From Nannobrachium achirus (lineage: Eukaryota > Chordata > Actinopteri > Myctophiformes > Myctophidae): DNA of 64,000 nt. A program made the position numbers and the translations under genes. The DNA lies in NCBI GenBank assembly GCA_963921795.1, contig OY997653.1, forward strand, positions 522,501-586,500, read 5' to 3'. This document shows positions 1 to 12,127 of the stretch, piece by piece. The notes under the pieces are model-generated. The model was not told where the DNA came from. It did no database searches and saw only the letters and a list, made by a program, of their open reading frames with translations. Each line of letters starts with the position of its first letter. The first letter of the stretch is position 1.

Positions 1-170
1 TTGCTAGCACATTCCTCACATTTTGTTTTTGACACATTCAATTACTGTTTCCCCATTTGTTTATGCCTTGTTAAAAACATACACATTCCGTACGTTGACA
101 AGCTTTATAGAGATGATGATTTCCTTTAGCCAGAAGCACTTGGCACCTGACCACAGAGCCATAACTACTA
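1..170. other. Unannotated leading sequence
   Basis: No convincing coding, RNA or repeat signal. The short open frame here runs into the minisatellite and has no family resemblance. Confidence 0.5.
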
Positions 171-380
171 TAACTGGTGTACTGACCATGGTATTAAACT
201 ACTAGTAACTGGTGTACTGACCATGGTATTAAACTACTAGTAACTGGTGTACTGACCATGGTATTAAACTACTAGTAACTGGTGTACTGACCATGGTATT
301 AAACTACTAGTAACTGGTGTACTGACCATGGTATTAAACTACTAGTAACTGGTGTACTGACCATGGTATTAAACTACTAG
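171..380. repeat. Minisatellite, 35-bp unit x 6
   Basis: Six essentially identical 35-bp units (171-205, 206-240, 241-275, 276-310, 311-345, 346-380), each beginning TAACTGGTGTACTGACCATG. The next 12 bases (TGTAGTTTAATA) are the inverse of the unit's end, so the array closes on a short fold-back before the (AC)n tract. Confidence 0.97.
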
Positions 381-389
381 TGTAGTTTA

Positions 390-390
<1 letters not shown>

Positions 391-468
<78 letters not shown>
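391..468. repeat. (AC)n microsatellite
   Basis: About 38 uninterrupted CA units, directly after the 35-bp minisatellite. Confidence 0.97.
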
Positions 469-469
<1 letters not shown>

Positions 470-707
470 AAGACTGTGGTTGTACTGGTCAACTCGCAGG
501 TTTTAATGTGTGTACACGTGCCATTGTGGTGCAGGACGTTGCTGAAAAGAGCACTCGTGCTCAGCACCCTGAGTGAATAAAGGTGTGCATCTGTCCTGTG
601 CATTCCCCGTACCATCTGAACATGGCATGCAGCTGCATGTGTTTTACTTAACATGAACGTTGTCATTGAAAGATGTCAAATCAAAGCTCCAGAATAAAGT
701 GTCTTAC

Positions 708-748
708 CATCTTCAGCATGTTGGTGGCAGTGGGCAGAGACAGCCGCT
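708..748 (-). CDS. Possible exon end cut by the palindrome
   Basis: On the minus strand an open frame reads QRLSLPTATNMLKM and ends at a good donor (GTAAGA, 702-707). The palindrome begins immediately upstream on that strand, so any acceptor would be lost. It has the same orientation as the signal-peptide gene at 7.3 kb and could be a later exon of that gene. This rests only on the open frame and the donor. Confidence 0.2.
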
Positions 749-756
749 GACTCTCT

Positions 757-1300
757 GCGTCCACGTCTGAAGACGCGTCTTATGACCCGTCTGATGCCGC
801 GTCCGTGCTTAAATAGCGGTCAAGACGCAGCTTTGCGTCCAGGACGGAGCTCCCGCGGCTCAAGACGCGATTCTCGGTTTCAATCACTTCAATCACGTCT
901 TTGCGTCTTCTAGATGCCGGTTCGATCCCCGCCTCAGTCACTCTTTATTTCTAAGCACTGTGAAACACGTTTTCTTGCGGCTCCAGACGCGAATCTCGTT
1001 TCAATCACGTCTTTGAGCCAAAAGACAGGGCTTGGACCGCGTCTTTGAGCCCAAAGACGGGGCTTGGACACTACAATCGCGTCTTTGGGGGCTTGGACCG
1101 CGTCTTTGAGCCCAAAGACGGGGCTTGGACACTACAATCGCGTCTTTGATCCCAAAGACGTGGCTTGGAGGCTACCGCGTCTGGCTGGAACTCGGAGCGG
1201 AGTCAAGTTCATTGAAAATAACGGGGCCGTATGTTTTGACGCGGCGCCTCCGTGCGGCCGATGTGTCTAGTGTGTGTTCCCCTTCAGACGTCTGCTGTCT
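757..1300. repeat. GACGC-rich subrepeats, left terminus
   Basis: Dozens of GACGC/GCGTC motifs arranged as short hairpins, including repeated units around AAAGACGGGGCTTGGAC at 1020-1165. The matching right terminus lies at 6235-7126. A broken tRNA-like B box (GGTTCGATCCCC, about 921-932) marks where the left arm lost the rest of the tRNA-like segment kept in the right arm. Confidence 0.8.
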
Positions 1301-1328
1301 GCTCTCCGTGAAAAAAAAAAAAAAAAGG

Positions 1329-1812
1329 GTGTCTATTGTATGTATTTTTTGATGGAGAATTCAAATATTACCTTCTTTTTTGCATAGGACAACTCTAACC
1401 TGCATCAATTGGTATTTTATAATTGCCAATTGTACCCTATCCATCTAAAAAACAAATTGGATGTCTATTGTAGGTATTTTTTGATGGAGAATTCAAATAT
1501 GACCTTCTTTTTTGCATAGGACAACTCTAACCTGCATCAATTGGTATTTTATAATTGTCAATTGTACCCTATCCATCTAAAAAAACAAATTGGATCTCTA
1601 TTGTATGTATTTTTTGATGGAAAATTCAAATATTACCTTCTTTTTTAGATAGGACAACTCTAACCTGCATCAATTGGTATTTTATAATTGCCAATAGTAC
1701 CCTATCAATCTAAAAAAAACAAATTGGATCTCTATTGTATGTATTTTTTGATGGAAAATTAAAATATCACCTTCTTTTTTTAGATAGGACAACTCTAACC
1801 TGCATCAATTGG
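1329..1812. repeat. ~135-bp tandem repeat, left arm (about 4 units)
   Basis: Units start near TGTCTATTGTATGTATTTTT and contain GACAACTCTAACCTGCATCA. Later units vary slightly (gcatagg versus agatagg). The mirror array is at 5710-6197. Confidence 0.92.
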
Positions 1813-1823
1813 TGCATCAACCT

Positions 1824-1875
<52 letters not shown>
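1824..1875. repeat. (CTAT)n microsatellite
   Basis: About 12-13 tetranucleotide units. The partner tract at 5629-5702 is longer, so the arms have diverged in length here. Confidence 0.95.
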
Positions 1876-1876
<1 letters not shown>

Positions 1877-2116
1877 TTATACTTCACCTTTAGTCAAGAA
1901 GAGAGTTCAGCCTCAGGAACTTGCACACCTGGAACTGTGTCATGACTGTGTCATGGAGCTAAGCAGAACTATGTTAAATACTCACAATGAGTCTGATGGA
2001 CCAATCAGAGTGGTGGTGGGGGGAGGGATCAACAATAGACAGAAACTGGATAATGCTTTGTTAACTGTCCCACCTAAGTCCCTGCTAGTCTGAACAAATC
2101 ACCTTCCCTCTCATAA

Positions 2117-2119
<3 letters not shown>

Positions 2120-2173
<54 letters not shown>

Positions 2174-2174
2174 A
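2120..2174. repeat. (CTA)n microsatellite
   Basis: About 18 trinucleotide units. The mirror tract (GTA)n at 5346-5388 is shorter. Confidence 0.95.
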
Positions 2175-2179
2175 TTTAT

Positions 2180-3320
2180 ATAAAGCTGCTCTTGCATTTG
2201 AATTCAAGTCTGACACAAGTTAAGGTTAACTTAGGTAGTAGTTCATTTTGCTGGCTTTTGTGTGTGAGTGTGTAGGCCCACAAATTATTATAATTGTCTG
2301 TCATTAAGTGACTCAAAGGGAGACGTCTAATGGGTGTTTATTATTTTAATATTAACTGTGGGAAGATTATATATATTTTATTTTGCACTTACAGTGTTGT
2401 GATATTATTCCTGAAGGAAGAGGGGTATTTTCACAGCCCAGGCTTTGAACCTAAATGCTGTTTACATGCTCTATAAATATTTATTTCTATATAAAACTCA
2501 GTTGTGTGGAGTTATTGTGTGCCTTTTCTTGTAGCTAAAGAGTCCATTTGTTCACTAGACATTAAGTCAAGGTTACTATTTTGAGTTGAAGCCAAGTGTT
2601 TTATTACTTTGTGGTTTAACATTATTTAAAAGGCAAATTCATTGTTATGGTTACTTTAGAAGACTGCTTTTGCATTCATGAGTTAAAAAGAGAGCCAAGC
2701 TAATTCAAAGAGTTAAGTTAAAGGAACACAAAACGTGACTTAACTCACAGCTGCCATTGGACAGACAGTTATAACATACTCTTATCTTTCACAGAACAGA
2801 CAATTATCATTTATTTTATCTATTTGAGACATGTAGCTGCTCTAGGGGAAATAGAGCATTAATTTGGGCTCAGCCTATTCAATTGATAATGACCAATGGG
2901 TGCCAGTTTCTAAGTAGTTAAGCATATTACCATAACAATATATGTGGCCTAGACATGGATATTGCCCACTCAACTCGTAATCTACAGAAATGTCCACCAC
3001 ATCACACAGTATAAAACCTAGTAGAGAAATCTGCCTTCTCCTGTATTGTATTAGTGACATTCATTAATAAATAGTAAAATAACAGGACAGAGCAGAACAG
3101 GCCTCTGCTGTGTCTTTATTATGGGTGCATTCCAATGCAAATGGATACTCTGGAACAATTTGAAACAATGTATCTTTCCTGTGGCTGTTATAATGAACAC
3201 AAACAGATCAGAACGTAATTTAACATTAACCAGTTACATTTATCATACAACAATGTAAGGGATGGATTCCTTTCTATTGTGTGAGTTACTTAAATGCTGA
3301 TCAATATGTGAATCTGGCTC
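2180..3320. other. Left arm unique segment, no gene seen
   Basis: Single-copy-looking sequence mirrored at 4200-5340. A 61-codon open frame occurs in both arms (2875-3060 minus, 4461-4646 plus) and differs by two residues between them. It has no recognisable domain, and I treat it as chance. Confidence 0.5.
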
Positions 3321-3370
3321 TTATCAGGTGGGTGTTTTCTCTCCCTGTCCTGTGCTGTCCTCAGTTAAAC

Positions 3371-4156
<786 letters not shown>

Positions 4157-4199
4157 CTGAGGACAGCACAGGACAGGGAGAGAAAACACCCACCTGATA

Positions 4200-5345
4200 A
4201 GAGCCAGATTCACATATTGATCAGCATTTAAGTAACTCACACAATAGAAAGGAATCCATCCCTTACATTGTTGTATGATAAATGTAACTGGTTAATGTTA
4301 AATTACGTTCTGATCTGTTTGTGTTCATTATAACAGCCACAGGAAAGATACATTGTTTCAGATTGTTCCAGAGTATCCATTTGCATTGGAATGCACCCAT
4401 AATAAAGACACAGCAGAGGCCTGTTCTGCTCTGTCCTGTTATTTTACTATTTATTAATGAATGTCACTAATACAATACAGGAGAAGGCAGATTTCTCTAC
4501 TAGGTTTTATACTGTGTGATGTGGTGGACATTTCTGTAGATTACAAGTTGAGTGGGCAATATCCATGTCTAGGCCACATATATTGTTATGGTAATATGCT
4601 TAACTACTTAGAAGCTGGCACCCATTGGTCATTATCAATTGAATAGGCTGATCCCAAATGAATGCTCTATTTCCCCTAGAGCAGCTACATGTCTCAAATA
4701 GATAAAATAAATGATAATTGTCTGTTCTGTGAAAGATAAGAGTATGTTATAACTGTCTGTCCAATGGCAGCTGTGAGTTAAGTCACGTTTTGTGTTCCTT
4801 TAACTTAACTCTTTGAATTAGCTTGGCTCTCTTTTTAACTCATGAATGCAAAAGCAGTCTTCTAAAGTAACCATAACAATGAATTTGCCTTTTAAATAAT
4901 GTTAAACCACAAAGTAATAAAACACTTGGCTTCAACTCAAAATAGTAACCTTGACTTAATGTCTAGTGAACAAATGGACTCTTTAGCTACAAGAAAAGGC
5001 ACACAATAACTCCACACAACTGAGTTTTATATAGAAATAAATATTTATAGAGCATGTAAACAGCATTTAGGTTCAAAGCCTGGGCTGTGAAAATACCCCT
5101 CTTCCTTCAGGAATAATATCACAACACTGTAAGTGCAAAATAAAATATATATAATCTTCCCACAGTTAATATTAAAATAATAAACACCCATTAGACGTCT
5201 CCCTTTGAGTCACTTAATGACAGACAATTATAATAATTTGTGGGCCTACACACTCACACACAAAAGCCAGCAAAATGAACTACTACCTAAGTTAACCTTA
5301 ACTTGTGTCAGACTTGAATTCAAATGCAAGAGCAGCTTTATATAA
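4200..5345. other. Right arm unique segment, no gene seen
   Basis: Mirror of 2180-3320 with scattered substitutions. No supported gene. Confidence 0.5.
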
Positions 5346-5347
5346 AT

Positions 5348-5388
<41 letters not shown>
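5346..5388. repeat. (GTA)n microsatellite
   Basis: About 14 units; mirror of 2120-2174 but shorter. Confidence 0.95.
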
Positions 5389-5389
<1 letters not shown>

Positions 5390-5628
5390 TTATGAGAGGG
5401 AAGGTGATTTGTTCAGACTAGAAGGGACTTAGGTGGGACAGTTAACAAAGCATTATCCAGTTTCTGTCTATTGTTGATCCCTCCCCCCACCACCACTCTG
5501 ATTGGTCCATCAGACTCATTGTGAGTATTTAACATAGTTCTGCTTAGCTCCATGACACAGTGATGACACAGTTCCAGGTGTGCAAGTTCCTGAGGCTGAA
5601 CTCTCTTCTTGACTAAAGGTGAAGTATA

Positions 5629-5629
5629 A

Positions 5630-5702
<73 letters not shown>
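5629..5702. repeat. (GATA)n microsatellite
   Basis: About 18 units; mirror of the shorter tract at 1824-1875. Confidence 0.95.
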
Positions 5703-5709
5703 AGGTTGA

Positions 5710-6197
5710 TGCACCAATTGATGCAGGTTAGAGTTGTCCTATCTAAAAAAAGAAGGTAATATTTTAATTTTCCATCAAAAAATACATACAATAGAGATCC
5801 AATTTGTTTTTTTTAGATTGATAGGGTACTATTGGCAATTATAAAATACCAATTGATGCAGGTTAGAGTTGTCCTATCTAAAAAAGAAGGTAATATTTGA
5901 ATTTTCCATCAAAAAATACATACAATAGAGATCCAATTTGTTTTTTTAGATGGATAGGGTACAATTGACAATTATAAAATACCAATTGATGCAGGTTAGA
6001 GTTGTCCTATGCAAAAAAGAAGGTCATATTTGAATTCTCCATCAAAAAATACCTACAATAGACATCCAATTTGTTTTTTAGATGGATAGGGTACAATTGG
6101 CAATTATAAAATACCAATTGATGCAGGTTAGAGTTGTCCTATGCAAAAAAGAAGGTAATATTTGAATTCTCCATCAAAAAATACATACAATAGACAC
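5710..6197. repeat. ~135-bp tandem repeat, right arm (about 4 units)
   Basis: Inverted counterpart of 1329-1812 with the same unit order and the same unit-specific variants. Confidence 0.92.
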
Positions 6198-6525
6198 CCT
6201 TTTTTTTTTTTTTTTCACGGAGAGCAGACAGCAGACGTCTGAAGGGGAACACACACTAGACACATCGGCCGCACGGAGGCGCCGCGTCAAAACATACGGC
6301 CCCGTTATTTTCAATGAACTTGACTCCGCTCCGAGTTCCAGCCAGACGCGGTAGCCTCCAAGCCACGTCTTTGGGATCAAAGACGCGATTGTAGTGTCCA
6401 AGCCCCGTCTTTGGGCTCAAAGACGCGGTCCAAGCCCTGTCTTTTGGCTCAAAGACGTGATTGAAACGAGATTCGCGTCTGGAGCCGCAAGAAAACGTGT
6501 TTCACGGTGCTTAGAAATAAAGAGT

Positions 6526-6602
6526 GACTGAGGCGGGGGTCGAACCGGCAACCTCCGGTCAACGGGGCGGCCGCTCTAGCGACTGAGCTAAACGTTCTGC
6601 TC
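6526..6602 (-). repeat. tRNA-like (SINE-type) segment with A and B boxes
   Basis: On the minus strand TAGCTCAGTCGCTAGAGC fits a tRNA D-arm / A box, and GGTTCGACCCC fits the B box / T-arm, with spacing close to a tRNA. The T stem has one mismatch and I cannot build a clean acceptor stem, so this is more likely a tRNA-derived SINE head or tRNA pseudogene than a functional tRNA. It lies only in the right arm; the left arm keeps just the B-box end (910-945). Confidence 0.6.
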
Positions 6603-6605
6603 TGT

Positions 6606-6820
6606 GCCATGAATCCAGGCAGATATAACCTGCCTTTTTTTTTTAAATGCTAAAAAAAAAAAGAAACAAAAAGATATATTTTCGCACTAAAAACGTTATG
6701 ACACACTATAATGCCGACAATATGGTAGAATATAGCATGTTCCATTGACAATAAATAATAGTAAAATGTATCTAATAGATACAAGGACAGCACACAGCAG
6801 ACTTTGCGGGTTACATGTCT
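6606..6820. other. AT-rich segment present only in the right arm
   Basis: Includes A and T runs (6635-6665). It has no mirror in the left arm, where a deletion joins CTTCTAGA to the B-box remnant. No gene seen. Confidence 0.5.
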
Positions 6821-7323
6821 CCTTTACGGCCACACCGAGTTCCAGCCAGACGCGATTCCAAGCCTCGTCTTTGGGATCAAAGACGCGATTGTAGTGTCCA
6901 AGCCGCGTCTTTGAGGTTAAAAGACGTGATTGAAACCGAGAATCGCGTCTTGAGCCGCGGTTTCGCGTCTAGAAGACGCAAAGACGTGATTGAAGTGATT
7001 GAAACCGAGAATCGCGTCTTGAGCCGCGGGAGCTCCGTCCTGGACGCAAAGCTGCGTCTTGACCGCTATTTAAGCACTGACGCGTCATGAGACGGGTCAT
7101 AAGACCCGTCTTCAGACGCGGACGCAGTCTGCGACGACTCTTGCTGCTATTACTATATGCAATGTTTGAAAATTACATTTTAATTTCTGGTTCCCATTTT
7201 TTCATGGCTTGTTCCCTTGTGTGGTGTTATGTGAATGATCCAGGAATGTGGAAGTGCTGTTATTAAATCCAAGTATAAGAGTGAAGAGTTTGATCTTCAT
7301 ATTTGTACTATGGATTTTCTTAC

Positions 7324-7387
7324 CCTCAGCTTCAGTTCCAGCCAGGAGAGCAAAGAGCACCGTGAGAGCAATGCACACCTTCATCCT
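7324..7387 (-). CDS. Signal-peptide exon of a small secreted protein (partial gene)
   Basis: The minus strand encodes MKVCIALTVLFALLAGTEAE: short basic start, a hydrophobic core of about 12 residues and a small-residue cleavage region, as in an N-terminal signal peptide. The ATG (7384-7382) lies three bases inside an exon whose acceptor reads TTTCCACAG. The donor after E-G is GTAAGA (7323-7318), giving 61 coding bases. A non-coding first exon and TATA box lie upstream at 7.5-7.7 kb. Downstream exons would lie at lower coordinates, where the palindrome sits, so the gene is incomplete or cut here. The mature protein is unseen and I cannot name the family. Confidence 0.55.
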
Positions 7388-7531
7388 CTGTGGAAACCAT
7401 AAGAATACATCAAGTTTAAAGTCCTAGACAGATAGATAGATTTAGGATGTAGCAATAACAAAGTGTGTCCATGTATGAAACTATAACTACAACAAAGAGA
7501 CAAAATAGGGACATTTTAATTACAAACTTAC

Positions 7532-7720
7532 TCTATCATTTAACATCAAGGTCTAATTTCAGCAGATGAGAACAGATGGACCACTGAAAGGAGAAGAAAC
7601 TTGCCTCTGGTAGTTTGAAGTGTCTCCTTTCAGATGAAATAACTGCTGACGTTGAGTTGTATCGGCTGGTCTTGTGTGGTCTTGTGTGGTCTGTGGTGGC
7701 GGTATTTATATCCTTAAATC
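7532..7720 (-). promoter_or_regulatory. Putative TATA box and 5' UTR exon of the secreted-protein gene
   Basis: On the minus strand GATATAAATACC (about 7702-7713) resembles a TATA box. About 30 bases on begins a plausible untranslated exon, which could end at GATAGA|GTAAGT (7532-7526). A doubled GACCACACAA motif follows the TATA box. The upstream side belongs to a module repeated elsewhere in the window (see 7725-7905). Confidence 0.4.
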
Positions 7721-7724
7721 GTTA

Positions 7725-7905
7725 GCCTCAGTGTTGTTTTTTACCACTAAGATAAACACCCTTGTCATGTGTGTACTTTAGCGTCACTTCATATCGTGCC
7801 AAGTACAGTAGTGATCAAACAATGGAACTGTGGTCATCATCAGTTTGAACAGGTGAGCTCAGGTCACAGGCGATAATCTACTGTTGCAGATACTCCTTTG
7901 AAATA
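7725..7905. repeat. Dispersed module, copy 1 (upstream of secreted-protein promoter)
   Basis: Shares with 8396-8760 and 55630-56015 the order GATTAGCC/GTTAGCC, G+T-rich tract, ATAGACAAAYACC-like segment, TGTACTTTATGGT-like segment, AAGTACAGTAG, ATCAAACAATG and CAGGTGAGTCAGGTGA-like end. This copy lacks the long (GT)n tract. Confidence 0.7.
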
Positions 7906-7915
7906 GCGCACGATT

Positions 7916-8030
7916 TTCAATTTTCAATTCAAAGGGCTTTATTGGCATGAGAAAACAAATGTTTGCATTGCCAAAGCAGAAGTGTACACAGTATAATACA
8001 ATCAATATAATACAATCAAAATAAAATAAT
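7916..8030 (-). mobile_element. LINE 3'-end fragment
   Basis: TTCAATTCAAAGGGCTTTATTGGCATGA, read here in pieces, matches the common fish LINE tail in reverse orientation (a CCAATAAAGC-type end). Only the 3' tail is present, as expected for a 5'-truncated insertion. Confidence 0.55.
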
Positions 8031-8395
8031 GTACCATTTGAAGGGGTGGAACAGTTTTCATGTATTACTCAATTCAGACATGATCGTCTTTAAGGTGGTT
8101 GTGTTCCATTTGATATCCTCCTATCACAGCAGCTCACACATCTTGCACATTGTCATACTTCACCCAGCAGATATGGGAGTTTTCATCACCACTGTTTTTA
8201 TTCCAGTTTTTTAAATCTTTATTCTTAAACCTATTCTCTGAAGAACATTGAACCTTGATGTATGAAGTGTGCTAGATAATAAACAATCTTTAACTGATTG
8301 ATTGATGTATTGCATAATTATTGCATTGCTTGGCCCCCTTACTGGAGGCAATTTCAAAAGTTTGCACGTCAAATGTTTGCGTTTTGCTTCAATTC

Positions 8396-8466
8396 CAGAC
8401 ATGAAAACCTTGAGAAAACATCCTGTTCAAAGATAGATAGACAATTATAAATGATTAGCCTTAGGG

Positions 8467-8544
<78 letters not shown>

Positions 8545-8760
8545 CAGCATTTTCATAGACAAACACCCAGGTATGTACTTTATGGTCACATCATATTGTG
8601 ACCATTGTCAACATATTTACTTTGCAGCTAGATCAAACAATGTAGGATTTGCGTTTGTTTGATTCTTCAAACCCGCCTAGACAGGTGAGTCAGGTGAGGT
8701 AGCTAGACTGTTGGAATCAATTGAATATTGGGAGGCTTATTTAGAGAGTAAACTATAATA
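8396..8760. repeat. Dispersed module, copy 2, with (GT)n 8469-8543
   Basis: Nearly identical start to 10258-10346 (GACATGAAAACC, AAACATCCTGTTCAAAGATA, GATTAGCCTTAGGGTTG) and to 55630-55655. After the (GT)n tract it continues as in 55755-56015. Confidence 0.85.
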
Positions 8761-8768
8761 TTTACTTT

Positions 8769-8775
8769 ACACACA

Positions 8776-8832
<57 letters not shown>
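8769..8832. repeat. (AC)n microsatellite
   Basis: About 30 CA units with one early ATA interruption. Confidence 0.95.
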
Positions 8833-8836
<4 letters not shown>

Positions 8837-8976
8837 TAGAAATAAATAACTGAAAAATTGTGTTCCTGTCTACAGTCCAGTCGTGGAGGGGTTCAGAGAG
8901 AAACTCCTGACAAACGCGGGGTCTGAAGGAAGGAGGACAGAGAATTTGAACCAGAGGGCCCTAAAGGACAAACCAA

Positions 8977-10205
8977 ATGAACAAGTATAGGTACAGTTCC
9001 CACAGCTATCATTACAAAATATGATTTTTTATTACCCTTTTTTTAATTGTTGAAACTTGTATTGTTTACAGATGGGTTAAGGATCAGGGAGAGAGGTTTG
9101 CGGGATCCACCATCAAAGTTCATTGCATTGCTGTAAAGCAAATTTTGGAGTACGTCGAGCAGAGAGGGCTCGAACAGGGCCTTTCTTCTCTTTTTAAAGA
9201 AGCAAGCAACAGTGAGTGCGTTTCCATACCTTAATGTCAGAGATAATCCACAAACATGTTTTTTTTTTCCAGATGACAGTTACTTTAATATATGTATATT
9301 ATAGAACAAGAGGAAACCACAACGAGTGTTGGGGAAGTTACTTTGAAAGCGTAACTTGTACAGTTACAACTTACAAGTAACTCACCATGGCAGTAACTTG
9401 ATCAAGTTAAAGTTATACCCCTGGAGAAATATATTCAAATTACATAGAAAAAGTAACTTGAGGTAACTTGATTTTTTTTTATTGTTAAATTGAGAATGTA
9501 CATTTGGTGTACATGAAACAAAGTATAATATCCTACAAAAAAAGTCATATGCCAGCAGAAATATGCCTCTCAACTGAGTTTTATATTTTATTTCAAAAAG
9601 GTTGACATTTTCTTTAGTAAACATCTGTGTTCCTAAAATAAAATTCCACAAAAAAGAGGATCTGTTGAAGATAATGTATGACATTTGATCTTCAATTTGA
9701 TCACATCTCTCAATTGTGTAACTTAACTGTACATTTTTTTTAAAAGACTGGTGCCCTTTATAGTGATAGCTACACCTTTGATATACATATTAATTAAACT
9801 GTTACATGACATTTGATCATCAATCTTAACAAAACTTAAATGTAAAATTATAACTTTGCTTGTAACTTCTTGTAACTTGTAACTTGAGCCAAAAATGACC
9901 CAAAAAGTATCTTTGTTACTTGACGAATTACAGAAATATGAATGTAACTCAGTTACCAGCAAGTTACAGCAAAATGTAACTCAGTTACGTAACTCAGTTA
10001 CATGTAACTTTAAGTTCCCCAACACTGACCACAACAAAGAAGAGCAGGAAAAGGTCCCCGCCCCCCTCAGACGACACTGCAGACAAGAAGGTGCCAAAGA
10101 AAATGCCCCCCCCCCCGGGAAAGAGGGGAAAAGGACAAAGAAGACCTCCCCGCCTGATTCTTCTTCCTCAGACGAATATTCGACTGAGGAAAGGAAGATA
10201 CCACA
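8977..10205 (+). CDS. Three-exon 5' gene fragment, unknown family, interrupted by hAT
   Basis: ATG (8977) starts MNKYR. The exon ends at TATAG|GTACAG (8990). The second exon, 9072-9211, follows TTGTTTACAG, reads RWVKDQGERFAGSTIKVHC... and ends at GTGAGT. The third starts at 9305 after ATTATAG; phase 1 to phase 1 is preserved (..ASN|K QEETTTKK..), which supports real splicing. That exon is split by the 9324-10027 hAT and resumes at 10036 with KKSRKRSPPPSDD, then a Lys/Pro/Ser-rich acidic tail to donor GTATGT (10206). A frame change falls in the C-run near 10106-10116. The start loosely recalls the helical N-terminal domains of tyrosine recombinases (..STIKVHCIAVKQILEYVE..), but this is a guess. 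Downstream exons are not found. Confidence 0.5.
9324..10027. mobile_element. hAT-type non-autonomous element in an exon
   Basis: 704 bp. Ends GAGTGTTGGGG / CCCCAACACTG are inverted apart from the first base. It is flanked by a perfect 8-bp TSD ACCACAAC (9316-9323 and 10028-10035). The interior carries many GTAACTT/AAGTTAC subterminal motifs and no transposase. Removing it with one TSD copy restores an open coding frame in the host exon. Confidence 0.93.
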
Positions 10206-10257
10206 GTATGTCATGCTATGAGCAAGATAAACACAAGGTAAGACATCAAATGCACTG

Positions 10258-10346
10258 AGACATGAAAACCATGAGAAAACATCCTGTTCAAAGATAGATA
10301 GACAATTATAAATGATTAGCCTTAGGGTTGTGTGTGTGTGTGTGTG
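10258..10346. repeat. Dispersed module, copy 3 (partial)
   Basis: Matches 8396-8480 almost base for base up to the (TG)n tract. The 1.7-kb hAT then interrupts the tract, which resumes at 12063. Confidence 0.88.
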
Positions 10347-11084
10347 CAGAGCCGTTTCTGGCTCCACGGGGGCCCTAAGCGAGATTCTGGTTTGGGGGCC
10401 TCTGATTGGTGCATAGTGGCGAAAAATTTGGGCGGTTTGAAGGTAGAATTAGAGGAATATTAACATTAGGATTAGACTGTTGTAATGTCCAGTGGCGTAG
10501 GGTAGTCATGACAGTTACAGGGGTGTAGTGTAAGTTTAAGAGTTGTCAAAAGCCACGAGGGTTAGTCCTGAACACACATCCAACATGATCAAGTGGAGAG
10601 AACTTGATCTACGCCTACGTCGTGGACAGACGCTTGACCATGTTCAGATGTTTTGGTTGAGCTATGGAGTGAGTCTGTTGTTCTTAGTGCAACAGGGAAT
10701 CTATTCTAGGACAAGTTGACTTTTGACCTGTTTTTTTTTTTCTGTCAGCATCTGAAATAATAATAATTTTAAAAAGTATACTATGGCTTGGCCGAATACT
10801 TGGTCATTATACAATGTCATCATTCAACTGATCAATGTGCATCCATACTGCCCAGTATGCCCATACTATTTTATTTGATATTTAATCAATAGCTATTAGT
10901 CAATGCCAATACCTTGCTTTCCATCTTGCATCAGTGCATTACTTATAAAAGTATCAATACTGCAATATAGAAATACTCTGCTACTAAAGTCCACAATTGA
11001 AAATGTACTTGAGTAAAAGTATGAAAGTGTTGTCATCAACATGTACTTCAAAAAGTACCAAACCAACAGTAAAAGTACAAAATG

Positions 11085-11130
11085 TTTGAGAATAGAAGAT
11101 CTACGAGCTTGTAGATCAACTATTCTCAAA
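11085..11130. repeat. AGATCTACAAGCT-family hairpin, locus A
   Basis: TTTGAGAATAG..CTATTCTCAAA surrounds GATCTACGAG/CTTGTAGATC. The palindrome is 46 bp with no loop and few mismatches. Confidence 0.85.
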
Positions 11131-11219
11131 TCCCAAGGTAAAACATAGGGCTAAATATAATATAATATAATATATTAATATAATATTACAATTAATGTCA
11201 AACAAAGTAACTAAAGTTT

Positions 11220-11388
11220 TCAAATGATTGTGTAGTGGTGGAGTAAAAGTACAATATTTGGATCCAAGAGATGTAGTGGAGTAGAAGTAGAAGTATAGGA
11301 AAAATTAAAATACACAAGTATATAGCTACAAATACCTAAAATTGTACTTAAGTACTTAGTTACTTTATACCTCTGTATACACACACAC
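11220..11388 (-). mobile_element. Tol2-like hAT end fragment
   Basis: Read on the minus strand, CAGAGGTATAAAGTAACTAA followed by many AAGTACTT-type motifs resembles the ends of teleost hAT elements with CAGAGGTGT-type termini. The opposite end may lie near 10930 but I could not pair the termini. Confidence 0.55.
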
Positions 11389-12058
11389 ACACACCTCAAA
11401 ATCTCACATTCACAACTAAGAACCAGCTGCAGCAGCAGCTGCAGCACCAACAACAAACAAACTGGACCTAAAAAACCAACCAAACAAAATCAGAAACAAA
11501 ATCACAACTGTAGTCGCTGACTGCAGCGAGTCAGACAGGCAGCAAGTGATGATGAGAAAGATCAGATTACACAACAAACGCCAGCACGCAACAACGTGGC
11601 TGAGATGCACAACACAGCAAGTTAAACAACACAGAGTGCAAGTTGAATCTTTATTTACCTGATTGCTGCTGCCTGCAGTTCTTTTTTTTCAGATAGATAA
11701 ACGCGCTTCATTACGTGTCAAACGCTAAGTCGCTAAAACCGAAACAAACACACTGTCACGACACAGCTGTGAGCCTGTGAGACACTGGCTACTGCACTGC
11801 ATTCTGAAAGAGGGGCGGGTTCCCAAAGAGTGTACAAGTAAAGCACAGTGCTGTGACACAGTGACAGCCAATCAGAAGACGTCTCTGATTCAGAGATGTC
11901 TGAATCAGGAAAGATGGCAGTAGACTGCCTGCGCTACACTCAGTGCGCTTTGCGCTGTTTCTGATCAAGGTTGGTACATTCTTTTCAGCATCGCGGGGGG
12001 CCTTTTGACGGCGGGGGCCCTACGCATTGTGCGTAGTGTGCGTGTACGGCCCGCCGGC

Positions 12059-12062
<4 letters not shown>

Positions 12063-12126
<64 letters not shown>
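12063..12126. repeat. (TG)n microsatellite
   Basis: Continuation of the tract interrupted by the hAT at 10347-12062. Confidence 0.95.

Positions 12127-12127
<1 letters not shown>

Larger units (their letters stand above)
10347..12062. mobile_element. hAT-type element inserted in a (TG)n tract
   Basis: 1716 bp, ends CAGAGCCG / CGGCACTG, with GGGGGCCCTA-type inner motifs at both ends. It is flanked on both sides by TGTGTGTG, so the 8-bp TSD is hidden in the microsatellite. No transposase frame. It contains nested repeats: a Tol2-like fragment at 11220-11388 and a hairpin at 11085-11130. Confidence 0.75.

Noticed and set aside
372..470. Long open frames across (AC)n/(TG)n tracts here and at 8.5, 21.4, 25.7, 52.4, 55.7 and 62.5 kb
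   Set aside because: Dinucleotide repeats are open in several frames and give only Cys-Val or Thr-His runs; no exon context.
2875..3060. 61-codon frame conserved in both palindrome arms
   Set aside because: Conservation is explained by the inverted duplication; no domain or splice context.
6526..6602. Functional tRNA gene
   Set aside because: A and B boxes are good but the acceptor stem does not pair and it lies within a repeat.
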